From Pseudomonadota bacterium (lineage in GTDB: Bacteria > Pseudomonadota > Gammaproteobacteria > Burkholderiales > Chitinibacteraceae): a stretch of 64,000 nucleotides of DNA. Numbering within the stretch: the stretch's first letter is position 1; every line of letters begins with the position of its first letter. The position numbers were made by a program, and so were the translations under genes. The notes beneath the pieces are model-generated. The model was given only the letters and a program-made list of their open reading frames with translations. It was not told the DNA's origin and searched no databases. Location: NCBI GenBank assembly GCA_018261735.1, contig JAGTRM010000021.1:1-64000 (forward strand). Reading direction: 5' to 3'. Below, piece after piece: positions 26,041 through 33,941 of this stretch.

Positions 26041-26985
26041 ATGGCCACCCAAAGCCAATCCGGAAATTTGCTCGACAGCGTGGACGCACGCACCAAGCTC
26101 GCAGGCTCCAACAAAATGGAAATCCTGCTCTTCACGTTGGGCTCGCGGGAAATATTCGGCATCAATGTGTTCAAGGTACGCGAAGTTTCACAAACGCCGA
26201 AGATCACAAAAACTCCCAACATGCCGCTGGGCGTGGAAGGTGTGATCTCACTGCGTGGCAACATCATCCCGGTCATTTCCTTGTCCAAGTTCATCGCCAC
26301 CGAAACTGGCGAACAGGCGAATTCGACCAGCACCATGATCGTGACCGAGTTCTCCAAGCACACCCAAGCTTTTCTGGTGCATGACGTAGACCGCATCATC
26401 CGGGTCGACTGGGATAAGGTACGGGCACCCGAATCCATGCTGGCCGGCAATCAAGCGCTCATCACCGCCATCACCGAACTCCCGGACGGGAAACTGGTTT
26501 CGATCCTGGATGTAGAACAAGTGCTTTCCTCAGTCATCGGCGAAAAGATTATTCCTGACTTGCCCCATGCATCCATCGACTCGGACAGCTTCATGTTTTT
26601 TGCCGACGACTCTCTGGTCGCGCGCAAAGAAATTGTCAGCGTACTGGACAAGATCGGCATCAAATATCACCAGGCTAACAATGGCAAGGAAGCTTGGGAT
26701 AAGCTTCAGGGCTTGGCCAACCGGGCAGTACAAGATGGCGAGCTTCTCGCAGAAAAGCTGAAATTGATTTTGGTGGATGCAGAAATGCCGGAAATGGATG
26801 GGTATGTGCTGACCAAACACATCAAATCCGACCACCGATTCCAGGGCATTCCCGTGGTCATGCATTCCTCGCTCTCATCCAACGCCAATCGAGCAATGGG
26901 AGCAAGCGTTGGCGTTGATGCCTATGTGGCAAAATTTGATCCTCTCGTATTGGTTGATACACTGACACCTTTGCTGGCAAGCTGA
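26041..26985 (+). CDS. cheV: Chemotaxis coupling protein CheV (second copy)
   Basis: A 314-residue CheW-REC protein closely related to the preceding CheV: both share DARTKLAG-N-E-LLFTLG at the start, FGINVFKVREV, AEMPEMDGY-LTK-IKSD-RF-GIPV-MHSSLS and a VDAYVAKF end. This indicates tandem duplication followed by divergence. The receiver phospho-acceptor Asp (VDAEMPEMDG) is present. GGAG precedes the ATG. The two copies may couple different receptor sets. Confidence 0.94.
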   Translation: MATQSQSGNLLDSVDARTKLAGSNKMEILLFTLGSREIFGINVFKVREVSQTPKITKTPNMPLGVEGVISLRGNIIPVISLSKFIATETGEQANSTSTMIVTEFSKHTQAFLVHDVDRIIRVDWDKVRAPESMLAGNQALITAITELPDGKLVSILDVEQVLSSVIGEKIIPDLPHASIDSDSFMFFADDSLVARKEIVSVLDKIGIKYHQANNGKEAWDKLQGLANRAVQDGELLAEKLKLILVDAEMPEMDGYVLTKHIKSDHRFQGIPVVMHSSLSSNANRAMGASVGVDAYVAKFDPLVLVDTLTPLLAS

Positions 26986-27043
26986 TATCAGTACTGACAT
27001 TTAAAACAAGGCGGGCTTTTCAATTGGGCCCCTGGAGCAAGAC

Positions 27044-27433
27044 ATGGCAGATCAGAACATGCGCATACTTGTGGTGGATGATTTCTCCACCATGCGCCGC
27101 ATTGTCCGTAATCTATTGAAAGAACTTGGGTTTTCCAATGTTGACGAGGCCGAGGACGGCCAGATCGCATTGCATAAACTCAAAAACGGTCATTTCGATT
27201 TCATTGTTTCCGACTGGAACATGCCCAACATGACCGGCATTGAACTATTGAAGGCCGTCCGTGCCGATCCACAGCTCAAGCATATCCCGCTCATGATGGT
27301 GACTGCGGAGGCCAAAAAGGAAAATATTATTGAAGCCGCCACGGCTGGTGCCAGCGGCTACATCGTAAAACCCTTTACCGCAGCGACTCTTGACGAAAAA
27401 CTCAAGAAAGTCTTTGCCAATATGGGCAAGTAA
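27044..27433 (+). CDS. cheY: Chemotaxis response regulator CheY
   Basis: A 129-residue single receiver that binds the FliM switch when phosphorylated. It has the acidic pair in [22 protein letters not shown], the phospho-acceptor in [21 protein letters not shown] (about residue 57), Thr in [12 protein letters not shown], and the Lys in [16 protein letters not shown]. The [17 protein letters not shown] and [12 protein letters not shown] segments are characteristic of motility CheY. GGAG lies upstream of the ATG. cheZ follows 44 bases later. Confidence 0.97.
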   Translation: MADQNMRILVVDDFSTMRRIVRNLLKELGFSNVDEAEDGQIALHKLKNGHFDFIVSDWNMPNMTGIELLKAVRADPQLKHIPLMMVTAEAKKENIIEAATAGASGYIVKPFTAATLDEKLKKVFANMGK

Positions 27434-27477
27434 TCTCAGCCCGACGATAAAAACAAACAGACGCACAGGAGGCGACT

Positions 27478-28236
27478 GTGAGCGATCAAGCCCTCAACAG
27501 CGGCGATTCGGCCGATCTCGAAGCGCTATTTGACAGCATTCTTTTTGCCAACCAGACGGCAGAAAAGACATCTGCCATGGCGAATTCCAGCGCCGAAAAA
27601 ATGGAGACAGCTCCCGCCCTGCAAGACATGGCTGAGCCGGCCCGCTCCATGTTTTCGCACATTGGACACATGACTCGAAAATTGCACGATACCTTGCGCG
27701 AACTCGGACTGGACAAATCGCTGGAACAGGCCGCCTCGCAAATCCCGGATGCGCGCGACCGCTTGGCCTATGTATCCACGATGACCGAGCAGGCGGCAGA
27801 ACGCACACTCAACGCACTGGATATTGCCAAACCCTTGCAGGACCGGATCTCAACGGATTCACGCCTGCTGTCCGGTCAATGGGATCAGTTGCTCGCAAAC
27901 CAGCTATCGGTTGATGAGTTCAAGGCACTGGTCGGAAGAACACGCGAGCATCTTGCGAAGACTGCGGAAGAATCCGATGAAGTCAGCAGCCAGATGCTGG
28001 AAATCATGATGGCGCAGGACTTCCAGGATTTGACGGGGCAAGTCATCAAAAAGATTTTGTCGATGACCAAGGACATGGAACAACATCTGCTGGACTTCCT
28101 GCTGATGTTTTCCCCGCAAGGCATCAAGCACGAAGACACGTTGTTGAATGGTCCAGTCATCAACTCCGAAGGCCGCACCGATGTCGTTACCAATCAGGCG
28201 CAGGTCGATGATCTGCTCGAGAGCCTTGGCTTCTGA
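27478..28236 (+). CDS. cheZ: CheY-P phosphatase CheZ
   Basis: A 252-residue, long-helix protein. The catalytic segment MAQDFQDLTGQVIKKI (with the conserved Gln) and the C-terminal CheY-tethering peptide QVDDLLESLGF are both present. The start is GTG with a strong AGGAGG eight bases upstream. The N-terminal 60 residues are less conserved than in the enteric protein and make it slightly longer. It lies between cheY and cheA. Confidence 0.95.
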   Translation: MSDQALNSGDSADLEALFDSILFANQTAEKTSAMANSSAEKMETAPALQDMAEPARSMFSHIGHMTRKLHDTLRELGLDKSLEQAASQIPDARDRLAYVSTMTEQAAERTLNALDIAKPLQDRISTDSRLLSGQWDQLLANQLSVDEFKALVGRTREHLAKTAEESDEVSSQMLEIMMAQDFQDLTGQVIKKILSMTKDMEQHLLDFLLMFSPQGIKHEDTLLNGPVINSEGRTDVVTNQAQVDDLLESLGF

Positions 28237-28260
28237 CAAACCGCACTCAAGGGGACAAGG

Positions 28261-30198
28261 ATGAGCGATTTTTCCGGCATGGACGATCTCCTGCAGGATT
28301 TTCTGACAGAAGCCTCCGAGCTCCTGTCTGACGTTGACAACAAACTGGTTGAGTTGGAAAAGCGGCCAAACGACAAGGCTTTGCTCAACACGATCTTTCG
28401 TGGTTTTCACACCATCAAAGGCGGCGCGGGCTTCCTGAATGTCGACCCGATGGTTGGACTCTGTCACCGCACCGAAAACTTGTTCGACAAATTACGCAAT
28501 GGCGAATTGAGCATGACACCGGAACTCATGGATGTCATCCTGAACGCTACCGGCGTTGTGCGCGACATGTTTGGTGCCCTGGCACAAACCCGCATGCCAA
28601 GCGCCGCCGATCCAGCCATTCTGACCGCGCTGGATAACGTATTGCATGGAAAAACCGCAGCGCCGGTCTCTGAAGTCGCCCCGGTCTCAGTCAACCTTCC
28701 GCCGAATGTAACAACCAACACCACACTTAAAGAAAATACCTCGCCAGCGGGTGAACCTGATTGGCAGGTTCTTTATGACGTATTGCTCGGCAAACCAACA
28801 GAAGTGGCACCGCGCGAACCAATCGCCATGCCAAAACTTGAAATGGCAAATCCAAAGGTTGAAACCGTGAGCGCAACCGAGTCCAAATCTATTGTTGTTG
28901 ACCCAATGCAAGTGTTGCGCCCGGCCCCGGCCGCCACGAGCAGCAAGGCACAAGCATCAACAGGGCAACCTTTGGCTACACAGGAAACAACCATTCGCAT
29001 CGACACGGTCCGACTGGATCAGGTGCTGAATCTTTCCGGCGAAATCGGCCTGACCAAGAATCGTTTGACGACATTGCGTACCGATATCATGGCCGGCAAG
29101 ATGGATGCCCCCACGATCAAGGCACTCGACGAAGCCATTGGCCAGCTTGATCTGTTGGTCAGCGATCTGCAAAACGCGGTCATGAAGACTCGCATGCAGC
29201 CAATCGGACGTTTGTTCCAGAAATATCCCCGCCTGGCTCGCGATCTGGCCCGTCAACTCGGGAAAGACGTGGAACTTGTCTTGATCGGCGAAGAAACCGA
29301 ACTCGACAAGACCATGCTGGAAGACTTGAATGATCCGCTGGTTCACTTGGTTCGTAATGCCGTTGACCATGGCGTGGAAACCATCGAAGAGCGAATTGCT
29401 GCCGGCAAGCCTCCCAAGGCAGTTGTGGAACTTTCTGCTACGCAAGTCGGCGATCATATCCTTATCGAGATTACCGATGATGGCAAGGGAATGCGCCCGG
29501 ATGTCATCCGCCGCAAAGCTGTTGAGAAAGGCCTGATCGACGCAGAAACTGCCAATAGTCTGGATGACAAGCAAAGCTTGCAACTGGTTTTCATGGCGGG
29601 ATTCTCCACCAAGGATCAGGTCTCGAACATATCCGGTCGCGGTGTCGGCATGGATGTGGTGCGCACCAACATCCAGCGACTCAACGGCCGCGTTGACATT
29701 CAATCCGTTGCCGGTGAGGGTTCCCGTTTCACCATCCAGCTGCCACTGACACTCGCCATTTTGCCGGTACTTGTCGTCAAGGTTCTCGATCAGCCTTTTG
29801 CAGTGCCTTTGGCCATGGTTCGGGAAATCATCCCGATTCGTCAGGAACAGATTCAGGAGGTTTCCGGTCGGGCCACCATCGTGGTTCGCGACGAAATTCT
29901 TTCTGTTCGCTCGCTCGCGACGCTGATCGGCTGGGAAGAAGACCATATCCCAAACTTTGGCGTGCTTATGCAATCGGCCGAACACTCTTTCATTCTTGCA
30001 GTCGACAGCTTTATTGGCCGGGATGACGTGGTGATCAAGCCGCTCCAGAACATACGCCCCAAGGGAATCGCCGGTGCAACCCTGTCAGGCGATGGCTCGA
30101 TCGTGCTGGTTCTGGATATGGAAGATTTGCTCGAATCCACAGCAGCCGAAGGATCGGCAATCAAAGCTTCACGCTTCATCACTGCCAAAGCAATATAA
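28261..30198 (+). CDS. cheA: Chemotaxis histidine kinase CheA
   Basis: A 645-residue kinase. HPt domain residues 1-105 with phospho-His in FHTIKGGAGF (about residue 49); a Pro/Ala/Thr-rich linker about 115-245 where a compact CheY-binding P2 domain is not obvious; dimerisation about 250-315 (IRIDTVRLDQVLNLSGEIGLTKNRL); HATPase about 320-500 (HLVRNAVDHGVE, DDGKGM, GRGVGMDVV); CheW-like about 505-640 (TLAILPVLVVKV, PLAMVREII). No cheW, cheR or MCP gene is in the window. It is the last core chemotaxis gene of this run. Confidence 0.96.
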   Translation: MSDFSGMDDLLQDFLTEASELLSDVDNKLVELEKRPNDKALLNTIFRGFHTIKGGAGFLNVDPMVGLCHRTENLFDKLRNGELSMTPELMDVILNATGVVRDMFGALAQTRMPSAADPAILTALDNVLHGKTAAPVSEVAPVSVNLPPNVTTNTTLKENTSPAGEPDWQVLYDVLLGKPTEVAPREPIAMPKLEMANPKVETVSATESKSIVVDPMQVLRPAPAATSSKAQASTGQPLATQETTIRIDTVRLDQVLNLSGEIGLTKNRLTTLRTDIMAGKMDAPTIKALDEAIGQLDLLVSDLQNAVMKTRMQPIGRLFQKYPRLARDLARQLGKDVELVLIGEETELDKTMLEDLNDPLVHLVRNAVDHGVETIEERIAAGKPPKAVVELSATQVGDHILIEITDDGKGMRPDVIRRKAVEKGLIDAETANSLDDKQSLQLVFMAGFSTKDQVSNISGRGVGMDVVRTNIQRLNGRVDIQSVAGEGSRFTIQLPLTLAILPVLVVKVLDQPFAVPLAMVREIIPIRQEQIQEVSGRATIVVRDEILSVRSLATLIGWEEDHIPNFGVLMQSAEHSFILAVDSFIGRDDVVIKPLQNIRPKGIAGATLSGDGSIVLVLDMEDLLESTAAEGSAIKASRFITAKAI

Positions 30199-30285
30199 AG
30201 AGCGGAAGGTCGATCTTTGCATTGAACACCAACAGATTGACTGGGATGCAAATTCCTCCAGGCCCATTCCATTAATTTTGGAGAG

Positions 30286-30305
30286 GGGCGCCAAGATAGG
30301 CGCCC
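30286..30305 (+). promoter_or_regulatory. Stable hairpin before the EAL-HDOD gene
   Basis: GGGCGCC (30286-30292) and GGCGCCC (30299-30305) form a perfect 7-bp stem with a 6-base loop. It has no following T-run and ends 12 bases before the next ATG, so it would sit at the ribosome-binding region and could reduce or modulate translation. Confidence 0.5.
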
Positions 30306-30317
30306 TATATCGAGTGA

Positions 30318-31538
30318 ATGATGCACGAAAACGCATTTATCGGACGGCAACCCATTCTGAACCGTCAGCAACAAATCATTGGGTATGAATTACTGTTCCG
30401 GCTAACCGGAGAATCGCTCTCTGCGGAATTTTCCAGCGACATGCAGGCCGGCACCAATGTGCTGGTCAATACGATTTCCAACATGGGTACGGATTGGCTG
30501 GTTGGCAACAAGCTGGCCTTTATCAATGTGGCCGAATCGATGCTGGAAAGTAATTTTCTTGAGTTGCTGCAACCACAGCGTGTCATTCTTGAAATCGTCG
30601 AGACCACGAAACCCACGGCAGAATTGCTTTCCCGCCTTAAAGATTTACGCGCGCAAGGTTTTGGCATTGCTCTGGACGATTTCGTCCTGACTCCGCAGAC
30701 TTTACCGTTCATGGAGTTTGCCAATTACGTCAAATTCGACATCCAGCAACTGGGCATCAAGCAAGTTCCGGCACTGTCAAAAGAGCTGCGCAAATTTCCG
30801 GTACTGCAGGTTGCGGAAAAAGTTGAAACCAAGGATGAGTTCAAGCAGTGCCTGGATTTCGGCTTCGATTGCTTCCAGGGCTTTTATTTCGCACATCCTG
30901 AAACGCTTTCGGCCAAAGTCATCAATCCGGGTTATGCCAACATCCTTAACCTGCTCAACATGTTGCGCAACAATGCCGAGATTCGGGATATTGAGAATGC
31001 GCTCAAGCGCGATGTAGCCCTTTCATTCAAATTGCTGCGCTACATCAATTCGGCCGGGTTTGGGCTTTCATGTGAAATCCAGTCATTCCGCCACGCCGTG
31101 ACTATTCTGGGTTATCAGAAACTTTACCGCTGGTTGACGTTGCTGCTGGTAACCGCCGGAGCGGAGACGGGTGCCGCCCCTGCCCTGCTCAAAACAGCCG
31201 TCACGCGCGGAAGGTTGGTCGAGTTGCTGGGCGGACACTTCCTGGATGGCCAGGAAAAGGACAATCTCTTTATCGTCGGCATGTTCTCGTTGCTGGATGT
31301 CCTGCTCGACATGCCGATGGACAAGATCCTGGAAACCCTGATTTTGCCGGATCCGGTTTGTGATGCCCTGCTTGAACGTAGCGGCATTTATGGCCCGTAT
31401 CTGGAGCTGGCTGAAGCCTGCGAAGATCCGGACATGCTGGAAGTGCCCCGTCTGTGCGAAAACTTGCTGATCACGCCTGACATGCTCAACCGCTCCCACG
31501 TCCAGGCACTAGCCTGGGTTGAGGAAATCGGCGTCTGA
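30318..31538 (+). CDS. EAL-HDOD signalling protein (YuxH family)
   Basis: A 406-residue protein with an N-terminal EAL-like domain (about 5-200) and a C-terminal HDOD domain (about 205-390). The EAL signature is degenerate (GYELLFR in place of EALxR), though VILEIVETTKP and GIALDDFVL are recognisable, so c-di-GMP hydrolysis is doubtful; a binding or scaffolding role is likelier. HDOD has SFKLLRYINSAGFGL and FRHAVTILGYQKLYRWLTLLL. ATG ATG codons at 30318/30321 are both possible. It follows cheA at 119 bases and precedes a terminator, so it may be the last gene of the chemotaxis transcript. Confidence 0.87.
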   Translation: MMHENAFIGRQPILNRQQQIIGYELLFRLTGESLSAEFSSDMQAGTNVLVNTISNMGTDWLVGNKLAFINVAESMLESNFLELLQPQRVILEIVETTKPTAELLSRLKDLRAQGFGIALDDFVLTPQTLPFMEFANYVKFDIQQLGIKQVPALSKELRKFPVLQVAEKVETKDEFKQCLDFGFDCFQGFYFAHPETLSAKVINPGYANILNLLNMLRNNAEIRDIENALKRDVALSFKLLRYINSAGFGLSCEIQSFRHAVTILGYQKLYRWLTLLLVTAGAETGAAPALLKTAVTRGRLVELLGGHFLDGQEKDNLFIVGMFSLLDVLLDMPMDKILETLILPDPVCDALLERSGIYGPYLELAEACEDPDMLEVPRLCENLLITPDMLNRSHVQALAWVEEIGV

Positions 31539-31559
31539 TCACCGCATCAGCAACAAATC

Positions 31560-31595
31560 AAAAAGCCGTTCACCCAACAAGGGGAACGGCTTTTT
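31560..31595 (+). terminator. Terminator after the chemotaxis operon
   Basis: AAAAAGCCGTTC (31560-31571) pairs with GAACGGCTTTTT (31584-31595), with an inner CCC/GGG stem. It has a T-run on the plus strand and an A-run that gives a T-run on the minus strand, so it can also end the cysI-DUF934 transcript. Confidence 0.9.
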
Positions 31596-31641
31596 CTTGA
31601 GTCGAAAGGCATCCCGTGCAATGCCTGTTCTTGCTTGCGGA

Positions 31642-32145
31642 TCAAGCCGGGATGCGGCGCCGGAACAAGGGTGAATGTGTAACGCCAGCCTGATAGAACT
31701 CGGTAAAATCGTCCAAGCCGAGCAGGGCATCGGCCAGATCCTTGTCTTCCCGCACGGCGAAACTATTGAATCCGCAACGCGCCAGATAATTGAGCGTGTC
31801 CTTGAATACATCGCCAAACGCGCGCAGTTCGCCGTTAAAGCCGTAGCGCTCGCGTAACAGGCGGCCGATGCTGAAACCACGTCCATCGGTAAACGCCGGA
31901 AACTCAACGGCAATCAATACCAGATTGGTCGCATCCGCCCCCAGGCTTTCCACCTCATCATCCGGTGCAAAATACACGCCAAAATTGCCACGAACTTGCA
32001 GCATCTCGCGTTGACTCAAATATTGCTTCAGCGGAACCAGCACTGCCCCCTGCTCCGGCACGCTGGCAAAGCTGCCATCATCATTCGGGCGCAACAGGGT
32101 TTCATTGGCTTCGACGATCTGGCGATCCTTGATGATCTTAGCCAT
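31642..32145 (-). CDS. DUF934 protein associated with sulfite reductase
   Basis: A 167-residue cytoplasmic protein of the DUF934 family, normally encoded beside proteobacterial sulfite reductase. Characteristic parts are LLVPLKQYL-type sequence (VLVPLKQYLSQREML), VYFAPDDEVESL, and FPAFTDGRGFSIGRLLRERYGFNGELRAFGDVFKDTLNYLARCGFNSF. ATG 32145 was chosen because MAKIIKDRQIV is the family start; it overlaps cysI by eight bases. A role in sulfite reductase maturation or electron supply is often proposed but unproven. cysH, cysD and cysN do not follow. Confidence 0.88.
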   Translation of the reverse strand: MAKIIKDRQIVEANETLLRPNDDGSFASVPEQGAVLVPLKQYLSQREMLQVRGNFGVYFAPDDEVESLGADATNLVLIAVEFPAFTDGRGFSIGRLLRERYGFNGELRAFGDVFKDTLNYLARCGFNSFAVREDKDLADALLGLDDFTEFYQAGVTHSPLFRRRIPA

Positions 32146-33802
32146 GACTTGGCTCCTTGGCGTAAACACGGGTTTTGAAGGGTTCGATGCCGATGCGATC
32201 GAACACATCGATGAATGGCTCACCCGCCTGACGGTTTTCCAAAAATACACTGATGATTTTTCCGATCACCGCCGGCACCTCGTCTTGCGCAAAGGAAGGG
32301 CCAATCACCTTGCCGATTTGGGCATCGCGCCCCTGCCGGCCGCCGAGGGCCACCTGATACCACTCGGAGCCATTCTTGTCGACGCCCAGAATGCCGATGT
32401 GGCCTACATGGTGGTGTCCGCAGGAATTCATGCAGCCGGAAATATTGAGATCAATCTCGCCCAGATCGAACAGGTAATCCAGATCATCAAACAATTTCTG
32501 GATACTTTCGGCAACCGGGATCGACTTGGCGTTGGCCAGCGAGCAGAAATCCCCACCCGGGCAGCAGACAATGTCGGTTATCAAGCCAATGTTCGGCGTG
32601 GCAAAACCGAGCTTCTTGGCGGCTTCCCAAATCAGGGGCAGATCGGATTGCTTCACGTCGGCCAGGATCAGGTTTTGTTCATGCGAAACCCGGACCTCCC
32701 CAAAGCTGTATTGTTCTGCCAACGCAGCAACGCCTTCCATCTGGTCGGCTGTCGCATCGCCCGGCGGCACACCGGTCGGCTTCAGCGACAGGGTTACTGC
32801 GGCATAACCGGGAACCTTGTGGGGGAATACGTTGCGCTCCACCCAGCGGGCAAAGGCTTTGTTCTCATCGCGCAGCTTGAGGAAAGAAGCATCGTCCCCT
32901 GCCAGTTTTTCATAAGTGGGAGGAACAAAGAAAGTGGTAATCCGGTCGATCTCTGTCTGGGTTAGCGTCAACGCGCCATCTTTCAGAAACGCCCATTCCT
33001 GCGCCACCTTGGCTGCAAATACCTCGACGCCCAAGGCTTTGACCAGGATCTTGATCCGTGCCTTGTATTTGTTGTCCCGCCGGCCATAGCGGTTGTAAAC
33101 GCGCAGAATCGCCTCAAGATAGGACAGCAGATGCTCCTTGGGCAGAAATTCGTTGACCAGCTCGCCAATGATCGGCGTACGACCCAAGCCGCCACCGACA
33201 AACACCTTGAACCCGACTTCACCATTGCGGTCAACCACTTCCAGACCGATATCGTGCACCAGGATCGCAGCGCGGTCTTCTCGCGCACCATTGATGGCAA
33301 TCTTGAATTTGCGCGGCAGGTGTGCGAATTCCGGGTGGAAAGTCGACCATTGGCGGATAATTTCGCACCAGGGACGCGGATCGACCATTTCATCGTGCGC
33401 CACGCCGGCAAACTGGTCGGTAGTGGTATTACGGATACAATTGCCGGAAGTCTGGATGGCATGCATCTGCACCGTGGCCAGTTCAGCCAGGATTTCCGGA
33501 ACCTTCGCCAGTTCCGGCCAATTGAACTGAAGATTTTGTCGCGTACTGAAATGACCATAGCCACGGTCGTACTTGCTCGCGATCATGGCCAGAGTCCGCA
33601 GCTGTCTGCTAGAAAGCAGTCCGTAGGGAACAGCGATCCGCAGCATCGGCGCATGACGTTGAACATACAAACCATTTTGCAGGCGCAGCGGCCGGAATTG
33701 GTCTTCGGTCAACTCGCCAGCCAGATAGCGGCGAGTCTGGTCGCGGAATTGCGCCACGCGCTGGTCCACTATTTTCTGGTCGAATTCATCGTAGCGATAC
33801 AT
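32138..33802 (-). CDS. cysI: Sulfite/nitrite reductase hemoprotein, CysI-like
   Basis: A 554-residue siroheme-[4Fe-4S] enzyme. Two ferredoxin-like half-domains and two siroheme domains are visible: RNTTTDQFAG and FKIAINGAREDRAAILVHDIGLE in the first half, and cluster ligands CCPGGDFC and CMNSCGHHHVGHIGILG in the second. Length and the MYRYDEFDQ start fit the betaproteobacterial assimilatory sulfite reductase group, although nitrite reductase cannot be excluded by sequence alone. ATG 33802 is preferred over 33820 because CAGG precedes it. It forms an operon with DUF934 and is divergent from pepN. Confidence 0.88.
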   Translation of the reverse strand: MYRYDEFDQKIVDQRVAQFRDQTRRYLAGELTEDQFRPLRLQNGLYVQRHAPMLRIAVPYGLLSSRQLRTLAMIASKYDRGYGHFSTRQNLQFNWPELAKVPEILAELATVQMHAIQTSGNCIRNTTTDQFAGVAHDEMVDPRPWCEIIRQWSTFHPEFAHLPRKFKIAINGAREDRAAILVHDIGLEVVDRNGEVGFKVFVGGGLGRTPIIGELVNEFLPKEHLLSYLEAILRVYNRYGRRDNKYKARIKILVKALGVEVFAAKVAQEWAFLKDGALTLTQTEIDRITTFFVPPTYEKLAGDDASFLKLRDENKAFARWVERNVFPHKVPGYAAVTLSLKPTGVPPGDATADQMEGVAALAEQYSFGEVRVSHEQNLILADVKQSDLPLIWEAAKKLGFATPNIGLITDIVCCPGGDFCSLANAKSIPVAESIQKLFDDLDYLFDLGEIDLNISGCMNSCGHHHVGHIGILGVDKNGSEWYQVALGGRQGRDAQIGKVIGPSFAQDEVPAVIGKIISVFLENRQAGEPFIDVFDRIGIEPFKTRVYAKEPSHG

Positions 33803-33836
33803 GGGCCTGTCATCTTGCAAGTGAGAATTGCTGGCA

Positions 33837-33863
33837 ACTATACCAGCAAATCTTTATATAAAG
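33837..33863 (-). promoter_or_regulatory. cysI promoter with adjacent AT-rich palindrome
   Basis: On the minus strand TATAGT (complement of 33837-33842) is a good -10, about 35 bases before the cysI ATG, without a clear -35. Overlapping the -35 region, CTTTATATAAAG (33852-33863) is a perfect 12-base palindrome. A weak -35 with an adjacent AT-rich site is what a CysB-activated promoter would show; the binding protein is inferred. Confidence 0.4.
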
Positions 33864-33941
33864 AAAAACCATATTCATCTATCTTTAGTAAAATTTGAGC
33901 ATAAACGACCGCACCTTTTACCTGACAAGCATACCGATAAC

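Noticed and set aside
30318..30920. Active c-di-GMP phosphodiesterase in the EAL-HDOD protein
   Set aside because: The EAL triad is changed to ELL; binding rather than hydrolysis is likelier.
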